From NCBI GenBank assembly GCA_005116895.1, contig SWDO01000005.1, positions 128,430 through 191,292 of the forward strand: a DNA stretch of 62,863 nt. The letters are read 5' to 3'. Made by a program: the position numbers and the translations under genes. The first letter of the stretch is position 1; every line of letters starts with the position of its first letter. Shown piece by piece: positions 35,653-45,753 of this stretch. Source of the DNA: Nitrospira sp. Its GTDB lineage: Bacteria; Nitrospirota; Nitrospiria; Nitrospirales; Nitrospiraceae. The notes under the pieces were generated by a model. That model saw only the letters and a list, made by a program, of their open reading frames with translations. It did no database searches and had not been told where the DNA came from.

Positions 35653-36377
35653 AGGATACGTCCACACGAGTCCGCACCAGCTACCGAGTGATGGGACAGA
35701 CATTGGTCATCGATCTTAAAGGTCGGAGACGTGTGCTTTCGTCTGCGCCACAAGGGGGAGGCTTCACACTGGCTTCCTCTATCCTCAATCACCAGGTCGA
35801 GGCAAATCCCTCAGTGACCGGAGATCAGTCAAAAACCTTTACTGATCCTGCTCACTTCTTGCGAAAGGTGGCCTCCCGACTTGGCATCCGCACACGCACT
35901 GTTGGACTCATGACGGCTGTACCCATGACACAGCTGGTGATGGCACGAGTTGCTTCGGATGGGCTCTGGGTGGAATGCTTTGCGACGGTCGGTGTGACAA
36001 ATGCCGTCCGGGCGGGAGAATGGCCACCGCAACGTTCTCATTGCGACAGAGCAGGCAAGCCCGGCACAATCAATCTCATTCTCATCACGAACGGGAGTCT
36101 CTCCCACGCTGCGATGGTTGGTGTCGTGCAAGTGGCCACCGAGGCTAAGACCGGCGTCCTGCGTGATCATGCGGTGCCGAGCAGTCATAGCGACATGGCC
36201 GCCACTGGAACCGGTACGGATGCGATGGTGATTGCGTGTCAGCTGCGGGGACAGGGCCCATCACACCTCTACAGCGGAACTCATACAGTGATCGGAGCGC
36301 TTGTTGGGCGCGCAGTGAGCACCTGTATGATTCGAGGTTTAGCGAAAGCGAAGGCTTGGCGGGAGTTGAATCAATGA
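35649..36377 (+). CDS. cbiZ: Adenosylcobinamide amidohydrolase
   Basis: 242 residues. CbiZ cleaves the aminopropanol side chain of adenosylcobinamide or pseudo-B12 to give adenosylcobyric acid for remodelling. Family marks are LSSAPQGGGFTLASSILNHQ, GIRTRTVGLMTAVPMTQLVM, FATVGVTNAVRAGE, NLILITNGSLSHAAMVGVVQ and ATGTGTDAMVIAC. Having cobU as well as cbiZ gives two salvage routes. 4-bp overlaps on both sides. Confidence 0.93.
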   Translation: MKDTSTRVRTSYRVMGQTLVIDLKGRRRVLSSAPQGGGFTLASSILNHQVEANPSVTGDQSKTFTDPAHFLRKVASRLGIRTRTVGLMTAVPMTQLVMARVASDGLWVECFATVGVTNAVRAGEWPPQRSHCDRAGKPGTINLILITNGSLSHAAMVGVVQVATEAKTGVLRDHAVPSSHSDMAATGTGTDAMVIACQLRGQGPSHLYSGTHTVIGALVGRAVSTCMIRGLAKAKAWRELNQ

Positions 36378-37903
36378 CGGCACGGGCACTGGCTGTTCTT
36401 GGAACGGGATCGGACGTGGGAAAAAGTTTGGTCACGGCCGGGCTCTGCCGATTGCTTCACCGCACAGGTGTCCGCGTGGCCCCATTCAAGGCTCAAAACA
36501 TGTCCTTGAATTCATTCGTCACGCCGGATGGGCTTGAGATCGGACGGGCGCAAGCACTGCAAGCCGAGGCCTGCGGACTTTCTCCACATGTTGATATGAA
36601 TCCCATCCTCCTCAAGCCGGAATCCGACCGATGTTCTCAGGTCGTTGTTCTCGGTAAGGCGCTCGCCAAGCAAGAGGCTTCAGCATACTATGATGAGCGA
36701 CCACGGCTCTGGTCGGTCGTGACAGACAGCTATGCACGGCTGTCGCGGCAGTATGACGTGATGGTGATTGAGGGGGCGGGCAGTGCCGCCGAAGTCAATC
36801 TCCGAAAAATGGATTTGGTGAATTGGCCCGTCGTGGAATTCGCCGATGCTCAGGTTCTGCTGGTTGCTGATATCGATCGAGGCGGGGTGTTTGCTCAAGT
36901 CGTCGGTACGTTGGATTTGTTGGAGCCGGCCGAACGTGCCAGGGTCTGCGGTATCATCATTAATAAGTTTAGAGGCGATGCCACACTGTTTGCTGATGGG
37001 GTGGACTTCCTGGAGTCTCGGACTGGGATTCCCGTGTTGGGAGTTGTGCCATTTCTTCGCGATCTGATGCTGGATCAAGAAGACAGTCTGGATCTGGTCA
37101 GGCACCAACAGACGAGTTTTGCATCTGATCGCATCAATATTGCCGTCATTCTGTTGCCTCACATAAGCAACTTTACCGATTTCAACGCATTGGCGGCTGA
37201 AAAAGACGTGGCCTTGAAATACGTCAGCACACCAAGCGCCCTTGTAGATGCCGACAGCGTGATCATTCCCGGAAGTAAAAACACCTTGGCCGATTTATCC
37301 TACCTGAGAGAAAGAGGGTTTGCGGCTTTGCTCGACAATCATCTACAGGGTCGGCGGGAACTGATCGGTATTTGTGGAGGCTATCAGATGCTCGGACGAC
37401 GGATTACTGATCCTGATTGCGTTGAAGAGGGCGGAACCGGTTGCGGCTTGGGCTACTTGAATACGGAGACCGAGCTCACGAAAAAGAAATATACCGCACA
37501 GGTAGAGGCCTACCCCACGGACTTCTTTCCGACCGGTCAAGGCTTGGTCCGAGGGTATCAGATTCATATGGGTGTCACGCGACGCGTGAACGAACGTCCA
37601 TGTTTCAGACTTCGCCGTCATTCGGTCCTGAGTGAGGACGGTCCCCAGTCGTTCGCTGCGCACACAGAAGAGGTTGATGGAGCAATTCGGCACGACGGTC
37701 TTGTATGGGGAACGTACATCCATGGAGTGTTTGATGAGCCTGGTTTTCGTCGTGCCTGGCTCAATCGCGCCCGTGAGAGGAAAGGACTTCTACTTCTCGA
37801 TAGCCATACTTCGAAGTCGGTTACTGCTCGTTTGCAGGGTGAGATCGATCGGTGGGCTGATCATTTATCCCGCAACGTCGATCTCTCTTGTCTTCTCCAA
37901 TGA
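36374..37903 (+). CDS. cbiP: Cobyric acid synthase (glutamine-hydrolysing)
   Basis: 509 residues. P-loop GTGSDVGKSLVTAGLCRLL, VAPFKAQNMSLNSFVT, EGAGSAAEVNLRKMD (corrin side), and a GATase domain with RRELIGICGGYQMLGR carrying the Cys. It amidates the remaining b, d, e and g carboxylates. ATGA overlap with cbiZ. It is the last gene of the riboswitch-2 operon. Confidence 0.95.
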   Translation: MTARALAVLGTGSDVGKSLVTAGLCRLLHRTGVRVAPFKAQNMSLNSFVTPDGLEIGRAQALQAEACGLSPHVDMNPILLKPESDRCSQVVVLGKALAKQEASAYYDERPRLWSVVTDSYARLSRQYDVMVIEGAGSAAEVNLRKMDLVNWPVVEFADAQVLLVADIDRGGVFAQVVGTLDLLEPAERARVCGIIINKFRGDATLFADGVDFLESRTGIPVLGVVPFLRDLMLDQEDSLDLVRHQQTSFASDRINIAVILLPHISNFTDFNALAAEKDVALKYVSTPSALVDADSVIIPGSKNTLADLSYLRERGFAALLDNHLQGRRELIGICGGYQMLGRRITDPDCVEEGGTGCGLGYLNTETELTKKKYTAQVEAYPTDFFPTGQGLVRGYQIHMGVTRRVNERPCFRLRRHSVLSEDGPQSFAAHTEEVDGAIRHDGLVWGTYIHGVFDEPGFRRAWLNRARERKGLLLLDSHTSKSVTARLQGEIDRWADHLSRNVDLSCLLQ

Positions 37904-38401
37904 CATAGCCTTACCAGCATTCGTCATCTTCATACTCAATACAGACTCTGGCCTTCGCATCAACGTCCACCATACCTAACGAGGCTGTTGATATTCAGCG
38001 TTTTCTTGCCAACCAGCAACAAGTCGTTACACTCCATGAAAGCGGCATCAATCAGTCTTGAAGGGTAGGAAACGGCGCCTTTTGAGAAGGCTGTTTCTGT
38101 GCCGTAATCTTAGGAAGAGTCTCCTCTATCGCGAGATGAGAAGAAGCTGAAGGTTGTGGACCGGTTCATTGGGGCACTCAAGCCAGAGACACATGTTCCT
38201 CCAAGACTGACAGCTAAGTTACTTTGTCAAAGCCGGATTATCGAATCACAAATACTGGACGGGACGACTTTTAAGATGAAGGTGCCTCGCACATGCTCAC
38301 TGATTATCGCCATCTCTAGAGTGGCGACGCACGAGACTGGTGGCGATGACGATGCGTTGAGAACAGCATGAATCTTTCTTGAAAGAGAGAGGAAATAGTT
38401 T
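37904..38401. other. Non-coding gap between cbiP and the chemosensory cluster
   Basis: Nearly 500 bp. An imperfect hairpin gaaacggcgcctt/aaggctgtttc near 38069-38097 may end the cobalamin transcript but has no T tract. A weak frame 38156-38371 (MDRFIGALKPETH...) has no ribosome site and I do not call it. AGAGAGGAAA just before 38402 is the ribosome site of the next gene. Confidence 0.5.
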
Positions 38402-38764
38402 ATGAGCAAAATCATGGTTGTCGATGACTCGTACGCGGAACTGCAACTGATCGAGTCGTATCTGAAGGCTGCTCAGCACACCGTTGTCTCGTTCTCCAAT
38501 GCCGATGGTTTAGAGGACAAGGTCGTCTCAGAAAAGCCAGACCTCATCGTCTTGGACGTGGTGATGCCAGGCCGAAATGGATTTCAGGCGTGCAGAGATC
38601 TAAAAACCGATGCTCGTTTCAAAAACATTCCGATCGTGCTCTGCACCTCCAAGGGACAGGAAAGCGACAAGTTCTGGGGGCAGCAACAGGGGGCTAACGG
38701 ACACGTAGTGAAACCCTTCAAATCAGAGGATCTGTTGCATGCTGTGAAGCACGCACTGAGCTGA
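38402..38764 (+). CDS. CheY-like response regulator (PilH-like)
   Basis: 120 residues, a single receiver domain. Acidic pocket VDDSY at 7-8, phospho-Asp in LIVLDVVMPGRNGF at about 51, Thr/Ser of switch at VLCTSKG and Lys of KPF (HVVKPFK). No output domain, so it acts by protein binding. It opens a cluster of CheW, MCP and CheA genes that resembles the Pil-Chp system. A single polycistron is likely (gaps of 31-66 bp). Confidence 0.92.
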   Translation: MSKIMVVDDSYAELQLIESYLKAAQHTVVSFSNADGLEDKVVSEKPDLIVLDVVMPGRNGFQACRDLKTDARFKNIPIVLCTSKGQESDKFWGQQQGANGHVVKPFKSEDLLHAVKHALS

Positions 38765-38795
38765 GAGAGCCGATACAGCGCGGGGTCTCGAAACG

Positions 38796-39308
38796 ATGAT
38801 TCCCATAGGTGAGTTTCCGAAACTGCATTCAGACTCAGTCCCAGAAGAGGCGAAATCCACCGAGTCTTTGAAGGTGTGTCTTGTCGCATTGGGAGACGAA
38901 ACCTTCGCAATCGATTTACGCCAGGTTCGCGAGATCTTCGAACCCGAGTGGATCACGCCTGTACCTGGAATGCCTGCTGCGCTGGTCGGCATCACCAATC
39001 TACGCGGAACCATCATTCCCCTTGCAGATGTAAGGGCTACATTAGGCGTGTCCAGCTCCGTGATGCCGAAATATGCGGTGGTGATTCGTCATGGCACGCA
39101 ACAGATCGGCATCCTGGTCCAAGAGGTTCCTGAAATTCGCACCATCCAATTGGATGATCTGGTCGCTCCCTCGACTTCTATTGCAGCCGAAAGACGTCCC
39201 ATGATTTCCGCGTTCTTCAAAACCGAGAACAAACTGAGCGCGATATTAGAACTGTCTCGACTATTGGCCTCCATAGAGGGAACGGTCGATGAGCAGAGGC
39301 CCTACTAG
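38796..39308 (+). CDS. CheW-like adaptor (PilI-like)
   Basis: 170 residues. A CheW beta-barrel: CLVALGDETFAIDLRQVREI, GMPAALVGITNLRGTIIPLADV and VLVQEVPEI. It couples the MCP to the CheA. An N-terminal 25-residue lead is not part of the fold. It lies immediately before the MCP gene. Confidence 0.9.
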   Translation: MIPIGEFPKLHSDSVPEEAKSTESLKVCLVALGDETFAIDLRQVREIFEPEWITPVPGMPAALVGITNLRGTIIPLADVRATLGVSSSVMPKYAVVIRHGTQQIGILVQEVPEIRTIQLDDLVAPSTSIAAERRPMISAFFKTENKLSAILELSRLLASIEGTVDEQRPY

Positions 39309-39374
39309 CAATGTGAGAAACGATGATGCGAAGACCGGTCTACTCTATCGTGAGTGGTGAGCAGGAGGAGCGTC

Positions 39375-41264
39375 ATGGCAAAGCTTAGGACAGTATGGAA
39401 ATGGTCGCCTCATGCATGGTTTAAAAACTTAAAAGCCCTGCACAAGATCTTTATAGGGTTCTTCATCATCATTGTCGGCATGATGGCCATTGGTTTGATC
39501 GGTCTGATGGGTCTCCGACAGCTGAAAGGCCAGCTGAGTTCAATTTATGACGAATCAACAGTGGGGGTTTCGCATGTCGCGGTGAGCAGTACCAACCTCA
39601 GTCTCTATCACAATGCGTTGTTGAGCGTTGTGGACCAAAGACAAAAAGGTGATTTCGACGAGGCCATCATTCCTCTCGCTGAATTGAAGAAGCGCACCCT
39701 GGCGCCGCTTGAGACGTATCGACCTTCCGCCACACACGAGACAGTGGATGGCCGTCGAGACGGGCAAGAGTTGGACGTCCTCATTTTTACATTGAAAGAA
39801 TACTTCGCGTCGGCTGAAAGCGCAGTGGGAGCATTGAATGATAGCTTTGACTCCTCGCTCACGGATGAACAAAGACAGTCGATGAGGGAACTGGGGTCTA
39901 TGGTGTTGTCCACTGAGGTGGCGTTATGGCACGGGAGATCGGCATGGCGCTTCCAAGGGGTGGCGCAGCTCATTCGGGACTTGGCAAGCGAATTAAATGA
40001 TAACGGGCAGAGCATGGCTATTCAGCTTACTAAGGTCATGTTCGGCGCAGCAGCCGTGGCACTCCTTTTGGCCATTACGATTGGATATTTTCTCGCACGC
40101 AGCATTGTAAGAGACATCATTCATGTGGCCGATGTTGCGACACAAGCTGCCGCGGGCAATTTGCTGGCCCGCGCCAGGCTGGAAAGCGACGATGAAGTCG
40201 GACATATGGCCAAGGCGTTCAATATCATGTTGGATCGAATCACAGCTCTGGTCTCGACGGAAGAAGAGCGTGACAGGATGCAAAAACAACTCGTGCAGTT
40301 TCTTGTCTTGGTATCCGATGTCGGGAAAGGAGATTTGACCAAGCGCGGTGAGGTGACGGCCGATATGTTTGGGAATTTGGCAGACGGATTCAATCTCATG
40401 ATTCAGCGCTTTTCACAGTTGATGAAACACGTTCGCCAGGCAGCCGAACGTGTCAATAGCTCGGCAAGTAAGTTGCGGGACAATGCGGGCCAGATGGCTG
40501 GAACGGCCAGGCACCAAGCTGATGAATCGATCAAGGCGCTTGGCGCGGTGGAACAGCTAGCGTCCTCAATGCGCCAAGTGACGGAGACTGCAGGAGCCTC
40601 GTCAGACGCAGCTCGCCAAGTCCTCAAGGCTACTGAAGACGGTCGGCTCGCGGTGCAAGAAACTGTCCATGACATGCAGCGCATTCAATTGGCAGTTCAA
40701 CGGATGTCAAAGCAGATCAAAGCGCTCGGCGATCGTTCATTGGAAATTTCTCAAATTGTCTCGACAATCAGAGATATTGCCAATCAAACCAATTTGTTAG
40801 CTCTCAACGCTGCGATCGAGGCCGCTGGCGCCGGTGAGGCCGGAGCGCGCTTCGGAGTTGTTGCCGATCAAGTGCGGAAACTCGCGGAAAGTTCGACACA
40901 GGCGACGCGTGAGATCGCGGACCTGGTGAAAGTCATCCAGAGCGAAACGCAACACGCGGTTGTTGCCATGGAACATGAGACTCAGGCAGTCGAGGCCGGA
41001 TCGGCCTCGGCCTTGCGTACAGGCGATGTGTTTAAGGATATTTCGACGATTGCGCAACGGTCGGCGGAACTTGCCCAAAGTATTGCGGCGGCAGCGGCAG
41101 ACCAAACGGTGTCGACCGATCAAGTCGGTCGATCGATCAAGGACTTTACCGGAGGTGCCGTGGCCACGCAAAAGGCCACCGATTCGGCTCGTGCGACGGT
41201 CGAAGATATGGTGACCCTGGCTGAAGGTCTGACGACGTCAGTGTCACAGTTTAAACTGGCCTGA
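39375..41264 (+). CDS. Methyl-accepting chemotaxis protein (PilJ-like)
   Basis: 629 residues from ATG 39375, with GGAGG 8 nt upstream. TM1 at about 25-48, periplasmic four-helix sensor (49-218), TM2 at about 219-240, a HAMP domain, a second HAMP-like region near 300-370, and the cytoplasmic signalling hairpin with [20 protein letters not shown] (tip: [20 protein letters not shown]). It would sense through the periplasm and control the CheA downstream. No pentapeptide tether is visible. Confidence 0.93.
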   Translation: MAKLRTVWKWSPHAWFKNLKALHKIFIGFFIIIVGMMAIGLIGLMGLRQLKGQLSSIYDESTVGVSHVAVSSTNLSLYHNALLSVVDQRQKGDFDEAIIPLAELKKRTLAPLETYRPSATHETVDGRRDGQELDVLIFTLKEYFASAESAVGALNDSFDSSLTDEQRQSMRELGSMVLSTEVALWHGRSAWRFQGVAQLIRDLASELNDNGQSMAIQLTKVMFGAAAVALLLAITIGYFLARSIVRDIIHVADVATQAAAGNLLARARLESDDEVGHMAKAFNIMLDRITALVSTEEERDRMQKQLVQFLVLVSDVGKGDLTKRGEVTADMFGNLADGFNLMIQRFSQLMKHVRQAAERVNSSASKLRDNAGQMAGTARHQADESIKALGAVEQLASSMRQVTETAGASSDAARQVLKATEDGRLAVQETVHDMQRIQLAVQRMSKQIKALGDRSLEISQIVSTIRDIANQTNLLALNAAIEAAGAGEAGARFGVVADQVRKLAESSTQATREIADLVKVIQSETQHAVVAMEHETQAVEAGSASALRTGDVFKDISTIAQRSAELAQSIAAAAADQTVSTDQVGRSIKDFTGGAVATQKATDSARATVEDMVTLAEGLTTSVSQFKLA

Positions 41265-41317
41265 GCATCTCCCTCATCCGCTGAATGAGGAAAGCCTTCT
41301 GGTGTAGCGAGGGACCG

Positions 41318-44300
41318 ATGAGCTCGGAGTTCGACAGGCAGAACCTCATCAGCATCTTTGTGCTTGAAGCATCGGATGGGTTGGATGCCCTGACCAAAGC
41401 GTTGCATCCTTCCGATGGGGGAGTTCCTAGCTCTCAGGAACTTACCGACCAATACATTATCGCCCACCGTATTTGCGGAGCGGCTGCCCTGTACGGCTTC
41501 AGTGGAGTCGCTCAGCTCGCTGAACATATGGAAACACTCCTTGAGCAGGTGGTGCCGACTCCGATGGCTCAATGGGATCAAACTGTTGACTTGATGCGGA
41601 ACATTACGCAGAGTCTTCAGGGAATCGTTCGAGCTATTGGGCAAGGCGGCGCTGAGGATATAGAGGCCGTAGCCCGTTGTTGGAACTTGATCAAGCAACA
41701 CGAAGAAGAAATAAGCAACGCGACAGCTTTTCTATCCTCTGTGACAACAGCCAATGAGAATTACGTACTTCCTGAACTTGATGCCGAAATCTTATCCTAC
41801 TTCATTCCTGAAGCTCGGGAGTATCTCAGTACGATAGATGAGTTGATTCTCGCGCTTCGATCGAAGCGGGATGAGGAAGATTCGATCTATCGGCTCTTTC
41901 GTGCGACACACACCCTGAAGGGATCGGCTTACACCGTGGGCTATCAAGTCATCGGGGATGTTGCTCGTCCGATGGAAGATTACTTGGTAGAGGTGCACGA
42001 AAAACGCCTTCCTCTCAGTCATAACGCTCTTGACCTGATGGCGAAGGCCGCTGAATTGATTCTGTTTATTACCCAACGTGAACCAGCGAGCCTGCCGAAA
42101 CTCCAGCAGGACATACCACTTCTTCTCAATCGTCTCACCCTGATGTCAGAAGGTACGGCGACCCAGCCTCCACTGGCGACTCACTCCTACGGTACCCAGA
42201 TGCCTAGTTCGCATTCCGTCCAGTCTGCGCCCGTTGTTAACTTAGAGGCCCCAATCGCACATTTATCCGATCGGTACGTCATTCCAGATTTGGATCCAGA
42301 AGTGCTCTCCTACTTTATCCCTGAGGCGCAAGAATATCTGGAGCTGCTGGAAGCCAATCTTCTACGATTAGATAGAGACCCGCACAACCAGGAATTGATC
42401 AATCAGCTCTTTAGAAGCGCACATACCTTGAAAGGATCCGCCTATACCGTTGGATTTCAGTCTATCGGCGACCTCGTTCATCATATCGAAGACTTCATGG
42501 GAGCGGTGCGAGACGGTAGCCTCCGTGTGTTGCCGGGGCATACAGATCTCATACTTCGCGCCATCGATGTCGTACGAGTACTTATGCGCAGAGACCTCAC
42601 GAAGGTGGATGACACGAGGCATCGCTTCGATGCGGCGCGGACTGAGCTGAGACGATTGGATCAGGGAATCGCCAACGAGACGGGGGCGGTCCATGCACTC
42701 CATGACACCACTGGTTCAACGACGACAAACCAGTCCGGAAGTGACGAGTCTCATCGGCAGGAAGAGAGCCTTCCAAACGAGAAATCAGGAGAGGAACGTG
42801 AGGTCATCCGTGTCAGTTATGTACGACTCGAGCGACTGATGAACCTCGTTGGAGAACTCGTCATCGGACGAGGCCGATTGGAACAACGACTGCGCGTCTT
42901 GGAGCAACTGTCACAGCAGGTCTTAACATTCAAGAGTCGTTTGCTGGATTCCGTCCAATCCTTTTCAGATAAGCACACCTTTACCTATCAGGAGGCACCG
43001 AGTAATTCGATTACGCCTGCTGGTCAAGGCCTTCCCGCGTTCGGCGATTTTGGCAACCTTGAGCTGGACAAGTACGACGATTTCAATATTTTGGCTCGGC
43101 GTATCGGGGAAGTCACAGCCGATATCACTGAATCGATGTCGCAGCTGGATGAGTCCATCCAAAGCGCCCATGACGAGATGAGTCAACTGCAACAGTTGAC
43201 GCTGGTGATGCGAGACGAAATCGCGCATGCCCGCATGGTGCCAATCGGGACACCCTTCACCAGGTTTCGTCGAGCGGTCAGAGAAATTGCCAGAGCATCA
43301 AACAAGGAAGTGTCCTTGGTCACATCGGGCGAGCAGACCGAGGTGGATACTGGAATCGTGGAACGATTGGTGGATCCATTGGTACATTTGGTCAGGAATG
43401 CTGTCTATCACGGTATCGAGCCGGCGGCGGATCGAATCGCGAAGGGTAAACCGGCCGTCGGAACCGTCTACCTCCATGCGGCTCATCGTGGGAATTCAGT
43501 CATCATTGAGGTAGAAGACGATGGAGCAGGGTTGGATTTGGGGAAAATACGAGCCAAAGCCGGCAAGATGGGAGGCGCGCAATTACGCCAGATCCAAACA
43601 ATGTCGGATACGGACGTCCTACAGTTGATTTTTATGCCAGGCTTTTCCACTGCCGACAAGGTAGGGGATCAAGCAGGCCGAGGCGTCGGACTCGATGTGG
43701 TCAAACAAGTGGTTGAAGGCATGAACGGGCATATCGATGTAGAATCTGAGCCCGGTATTGGCACCAAATTTACCTTACATCTTCCGCTCACCCTCCTGAT
43801 CGCAACTGCGTTGCTCGTGCGAGTCGGCACTGAAAAATATGCGATTCCGCTCGCGAGCATCCAGGAAGTCATGATGCCGACACCTTTATCCGTGCGCGAG
43901 GAAGGTACTCGCACAGTCTTACAGATCAACGAACAAATGATTGAATTACACTCTCTCCATAACATCCTTCGTCGACAGCCGGGAGTTGTTGATTGGACCA
44001 TGCCCGTGGTGATCGTTCGAACCGCGGGAACGACGATGGGATTAGCCGTCGATGAACTGTTGGGCCGCCAAGAAATCGTCATTAAGCGCCTTGGATCACT
44101 GAAACCGTTGGAGAAATCATGTTTCGGAGGCGCGACTATCGATCCAGAAGGACGGGTTGTTCTTGTTCTCGATCCAAACCGGTTGACGACGAGAGAGCTG
44201 AAGGAATCAGTTGCCCAGACTCTCTTTTTCAAAACCACGCCGCAGTCGAAACAGTCTCCACCACAAGAGCAATTGTCGAATGAGCCGCAAGAGGCCCGCC

Positions 44301-44674
44301 TACTCTTGATAGACGATTCATTGAGCATTCGCAAGTTCGTAGGAAGGATGTTGGAGTTGGCCGGATATCCGTTTGATACGGCAGTTGATGGAGAAGATGG
44401 ACTTCGAAAGGCATCAACGACTCATTATCGGATGATCCTCACCGATCTCGAAATGCCAAAGCTCAACGGATTTGAAGTCATTCAAGCTCTCAGAAGCCGC
44501 CCGGAAACCAGACAAACGCCGGTGGTCGTCATGACGACGAGGGCGCGAGACAAGCATCGGCAGATGGCGATCAACCTTGGTGCTAATTCGTACATCGCCA
44601 AGCCGGTAGAAGAACGGATGTTGTTACAGGAGGTGGCACGATGGCTTGGAAAGGCTCCCGTGCTGCGCAAGTAA
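41318..44674 (+). CDS. Hybrid CheA-type kinase with two Hpt domains and a receiver (PilL/ChpA-like)
   Basis: 1118 residues from ATG 41318. Order: an N-terminal ChpA-like helical domain lacking a clear phospho-His; Hpt 1 with RATHTLKGSAYTVGYQ (His about 197); Hpt 2 with RSAHTLKGSAYTVGFQ (His about 368); dimerisation; HATPase (LVRNAVYHGIEPA, VEDDGAGLD, GRGVGLDVV, near 690-815); CheW-like domain; C-terminal receiver with LLLIDDSLSIRKFV and LTDLEMPKLNGF (Asp about 1040), IAKP Lys. Two near-identical Hpt sites plus a receiver permit phosphorelay within one protein. Likely controls twitching or surface responses. Confidence 0.93.
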   Translation: MSSEFDRQNLISIFVLEASDGLDALTKALHPSDGGVPSSQELTDQYIIAHRICGAAALYGFSGVAQLAEHMETLLEQVVPTPMAQWDQTVDLMRNITQSLQGIVRAIGQGGAEDIEAVARCWNLIKQHEEEISNATAFLSSVTTANENYVLPELDAEILSYFIPEAREYLSTIDELILALRSKRDEEDSIYRLFRATHTLKGSAYTVGYQVIGDVARPMEDYLVEVHEKRLPLSHNALDLMAKAAELILFITQREPASLPKLQQDIPLLLNRLTLMSEGTATQPPLATHSYGTQMPSSHSVQSAPVVNLEAPIAHLSDRYVIPDLDPEVLSYFIPEAQEYLELLEANLLRLDRDPHNQELINQLFRSAHTLKGSAYTVGFQSIGDLVHHIEDFMGAVRDGSLRVLPGHTDLILRAIDVVRVLMRRDLTKVDDTRHRFDAARTELRRLDQGIANETGAVHALHDTTGSTTTNQSGSDESHRQEESLPNEKSGEEREVIRVSYVRLERLMNLVGELVIGRGRLEQRLRVLEQLSQQVLTFKSRLLDSVQSFSDKHTFTYQEAPSNSITPAGQGLPAFGDFGNLELDKYDDFNILARRIGEVTADITESMSQLDESIQSAHDEMSQLQQLTLVMRDEIAHARMVPIGTPFTRFRRAVREIARASNKEVSLVTSGEQTEVDTGIVERLVDPLVHLVRNAVYHGIEPAADRIAKGKPAVGTVYLHAAHRGNSVIIEVEDDGAGLDLGKIRAKAGKMGGAQLRQIQTMSDTDVLQLIFMPGFSTADKVGDQAGRGVGLDVVKQVVEGMNGHIDVESEPGIGTKFTLHLPLTLLIATALLVRVGTEKYAIPLASIQEVMMPTPLSVREEGTRTVLQINEQMIELHSLHNILRRQPGVVDWTMPVVIVRTAGTTMGLAVDELLGRQEIVIKRLGSLKPLEKSCFGGATIDPEGRVVLVLDPNRLTTRELKESVAQTLFFKTTPQSKQSPPQEQLSNEPQEARLLLIDDSLSIRKFVGRMLELAGYPFDTAVDGEDGLRKASTTHYRMILTDLEMPKLNGFEVIQALRSRPETRQTPVVVMTTRARDKHRQMAINLGANSYIAKPVEERMLLQEVARWLGKAPVLRK

Positions 44675-44762
44675 CCTTGCGGAAATACTCGTATCGATTG
44701 ACGAAATGAGGCTTGTTACAGAGAATGAGTAAAACGGTCTTGGCTTGGGCGTCCGGGAACCA

Positions 44763-45275
44763 ATGACAGGAATTTCGTTGTCAGCTTCTCCATCACGATT
44801 TCTCATCGTGTTATTTGACGGACGGTATCTCGCGTTGGATGCCGAATCGATACAGGGAGTATTGACGCTCGAAGAGGTTGGATCCCTGGACGATCCAACG
44901 ATTCACGGCCCGGTGTATAAAGCCATCAACCTGGCTGATCGATTGAAGATATTGAATAATCAAGGTTCAGCGCATAGCCGTATTGTGCTGCTTTCGGAAC
45001 GAGGCGTGCAGGGGAGCATTCGAGTCACCACGGTGCAGGGATGGCTAGAACTCCATCCCTCTCAAGTCCTGCCGCTTTCCCCTCAGTTCTGTGGACCGGA
45101 GCGACGTTGGTACCGAGGCATGATCCTATTCGAAAACAGTATTGCGTTGGTGCTCAATACAAGCTGGGTTCTCGATGAGCAGGTGGCGAGCGTAGAGGAC
45201 AATGGGGGACAAGGAGGCAAACCTCGACTCGTAGCGACCCCGAAAATGTCCGTGAACAATAGCCAGGTATGCTGA
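44763..45275 (+). CDS. CheW-like protein
   Basis: 170 residues from ATG 44763. RFLIVLFDGRYLALDAESIQ and VYKAINLADRLKI follow a CheW fold, but conserved Gly and the NLRG turn are weak, so it is a divergent adaptor. It is followed by another CheW with overlapping stop/start (ATGCTGA). Confidence 0.7.
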   Translation: MTGISLSASPSRFLIVLFDGRYLALDAESIQGVLTLEEVGSLDDPTIHGPVYKAINLADRLKILNNQGSAHSRIVLLSERGVQGSIRVTTVQGWLELHPSQVLPLSPQFCGPERRWYRGMILFENSIALVLNTSWVLDEQVASVEDNGGQGGKPRLVATPKMSVNNSQVC

Positions 45276-45715
45276 GGACTGGTCACAATCATCATCGGGG
45301 GGTGGCGCGTCAATCATATCAACTGTTGGTATTTTTCGTGGGGGGAAGGCGATTGGCGGTGAAGGCAGTGGATGTATCGGGCATTTCCCAGTGGACTGAA
45401 CCTATTCCGGTCGCTGGTCAAACTCCCTTTATCACATCAGTCGTTCGCCAGGGGCAGACGGTGGTACCAGTCTTTGATCTGGCCCCATCTCTTCGTCTTA
45501 CCGTGCAAGGGAGCAGTCCGTTGTGCCTGAGAGTGAAGCATTCTCTCGGAGAGATGGCAATGTACATTGATGAAGAGATTCCAGTCCTTCATGCTTTGGA
45601 CCCTGCCACGCTTCAACCATACCACGGCAAAGATTTGCCATCCGACGGCAGTTATACCAATGGCCTTGATGAGATCCCTATTCTCTCAGTGTCACAACTA
45701 GGGTTGAATGAGTAA
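45269..45715 (+). CDS. CheW-like protein
   Basis: 148 residues. QLLVFFVGGRRLAVKAVDVS and PVAGQTPFITSVVRQGQTVV-PVFDLAPSL are CheW-like. Translation may be coupled to the preceding gene. Two divergent CheW-like genes in a row could supply adaptors to the CheA arrays or form a single binding unit. Confidence 0.75.
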   Translation: MLRTGHNHHRGVARQSYQLLVFFVGGRRLAVKAVDVSGISQWTEPIPVAGQTPFITSVVRQGQTVVPVFDLAPSLRLTVQGSSPLCLRVKHSLGEMAMYIDEEIPVLHALDPATLQPYHGKDLPSDGSYTNGLDEIPILSVSQLGLNE

Positions 45716-45753
45716 TTATTACTTGTTTTCCGGGATGAGCGAAAGGTGCAGGC

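Noticed and set aside
38069..38097. Terminator of the cobalamin operon
   Set aside because: The stem is imperfect and lacks a T tract; mentioned only as part of the gap.
38156..38371. 71-residue frame between cbiP and the CheY-like gene
   Set aside because: GTG start without ribosome site and no recognisable motif; composition looks like chance.
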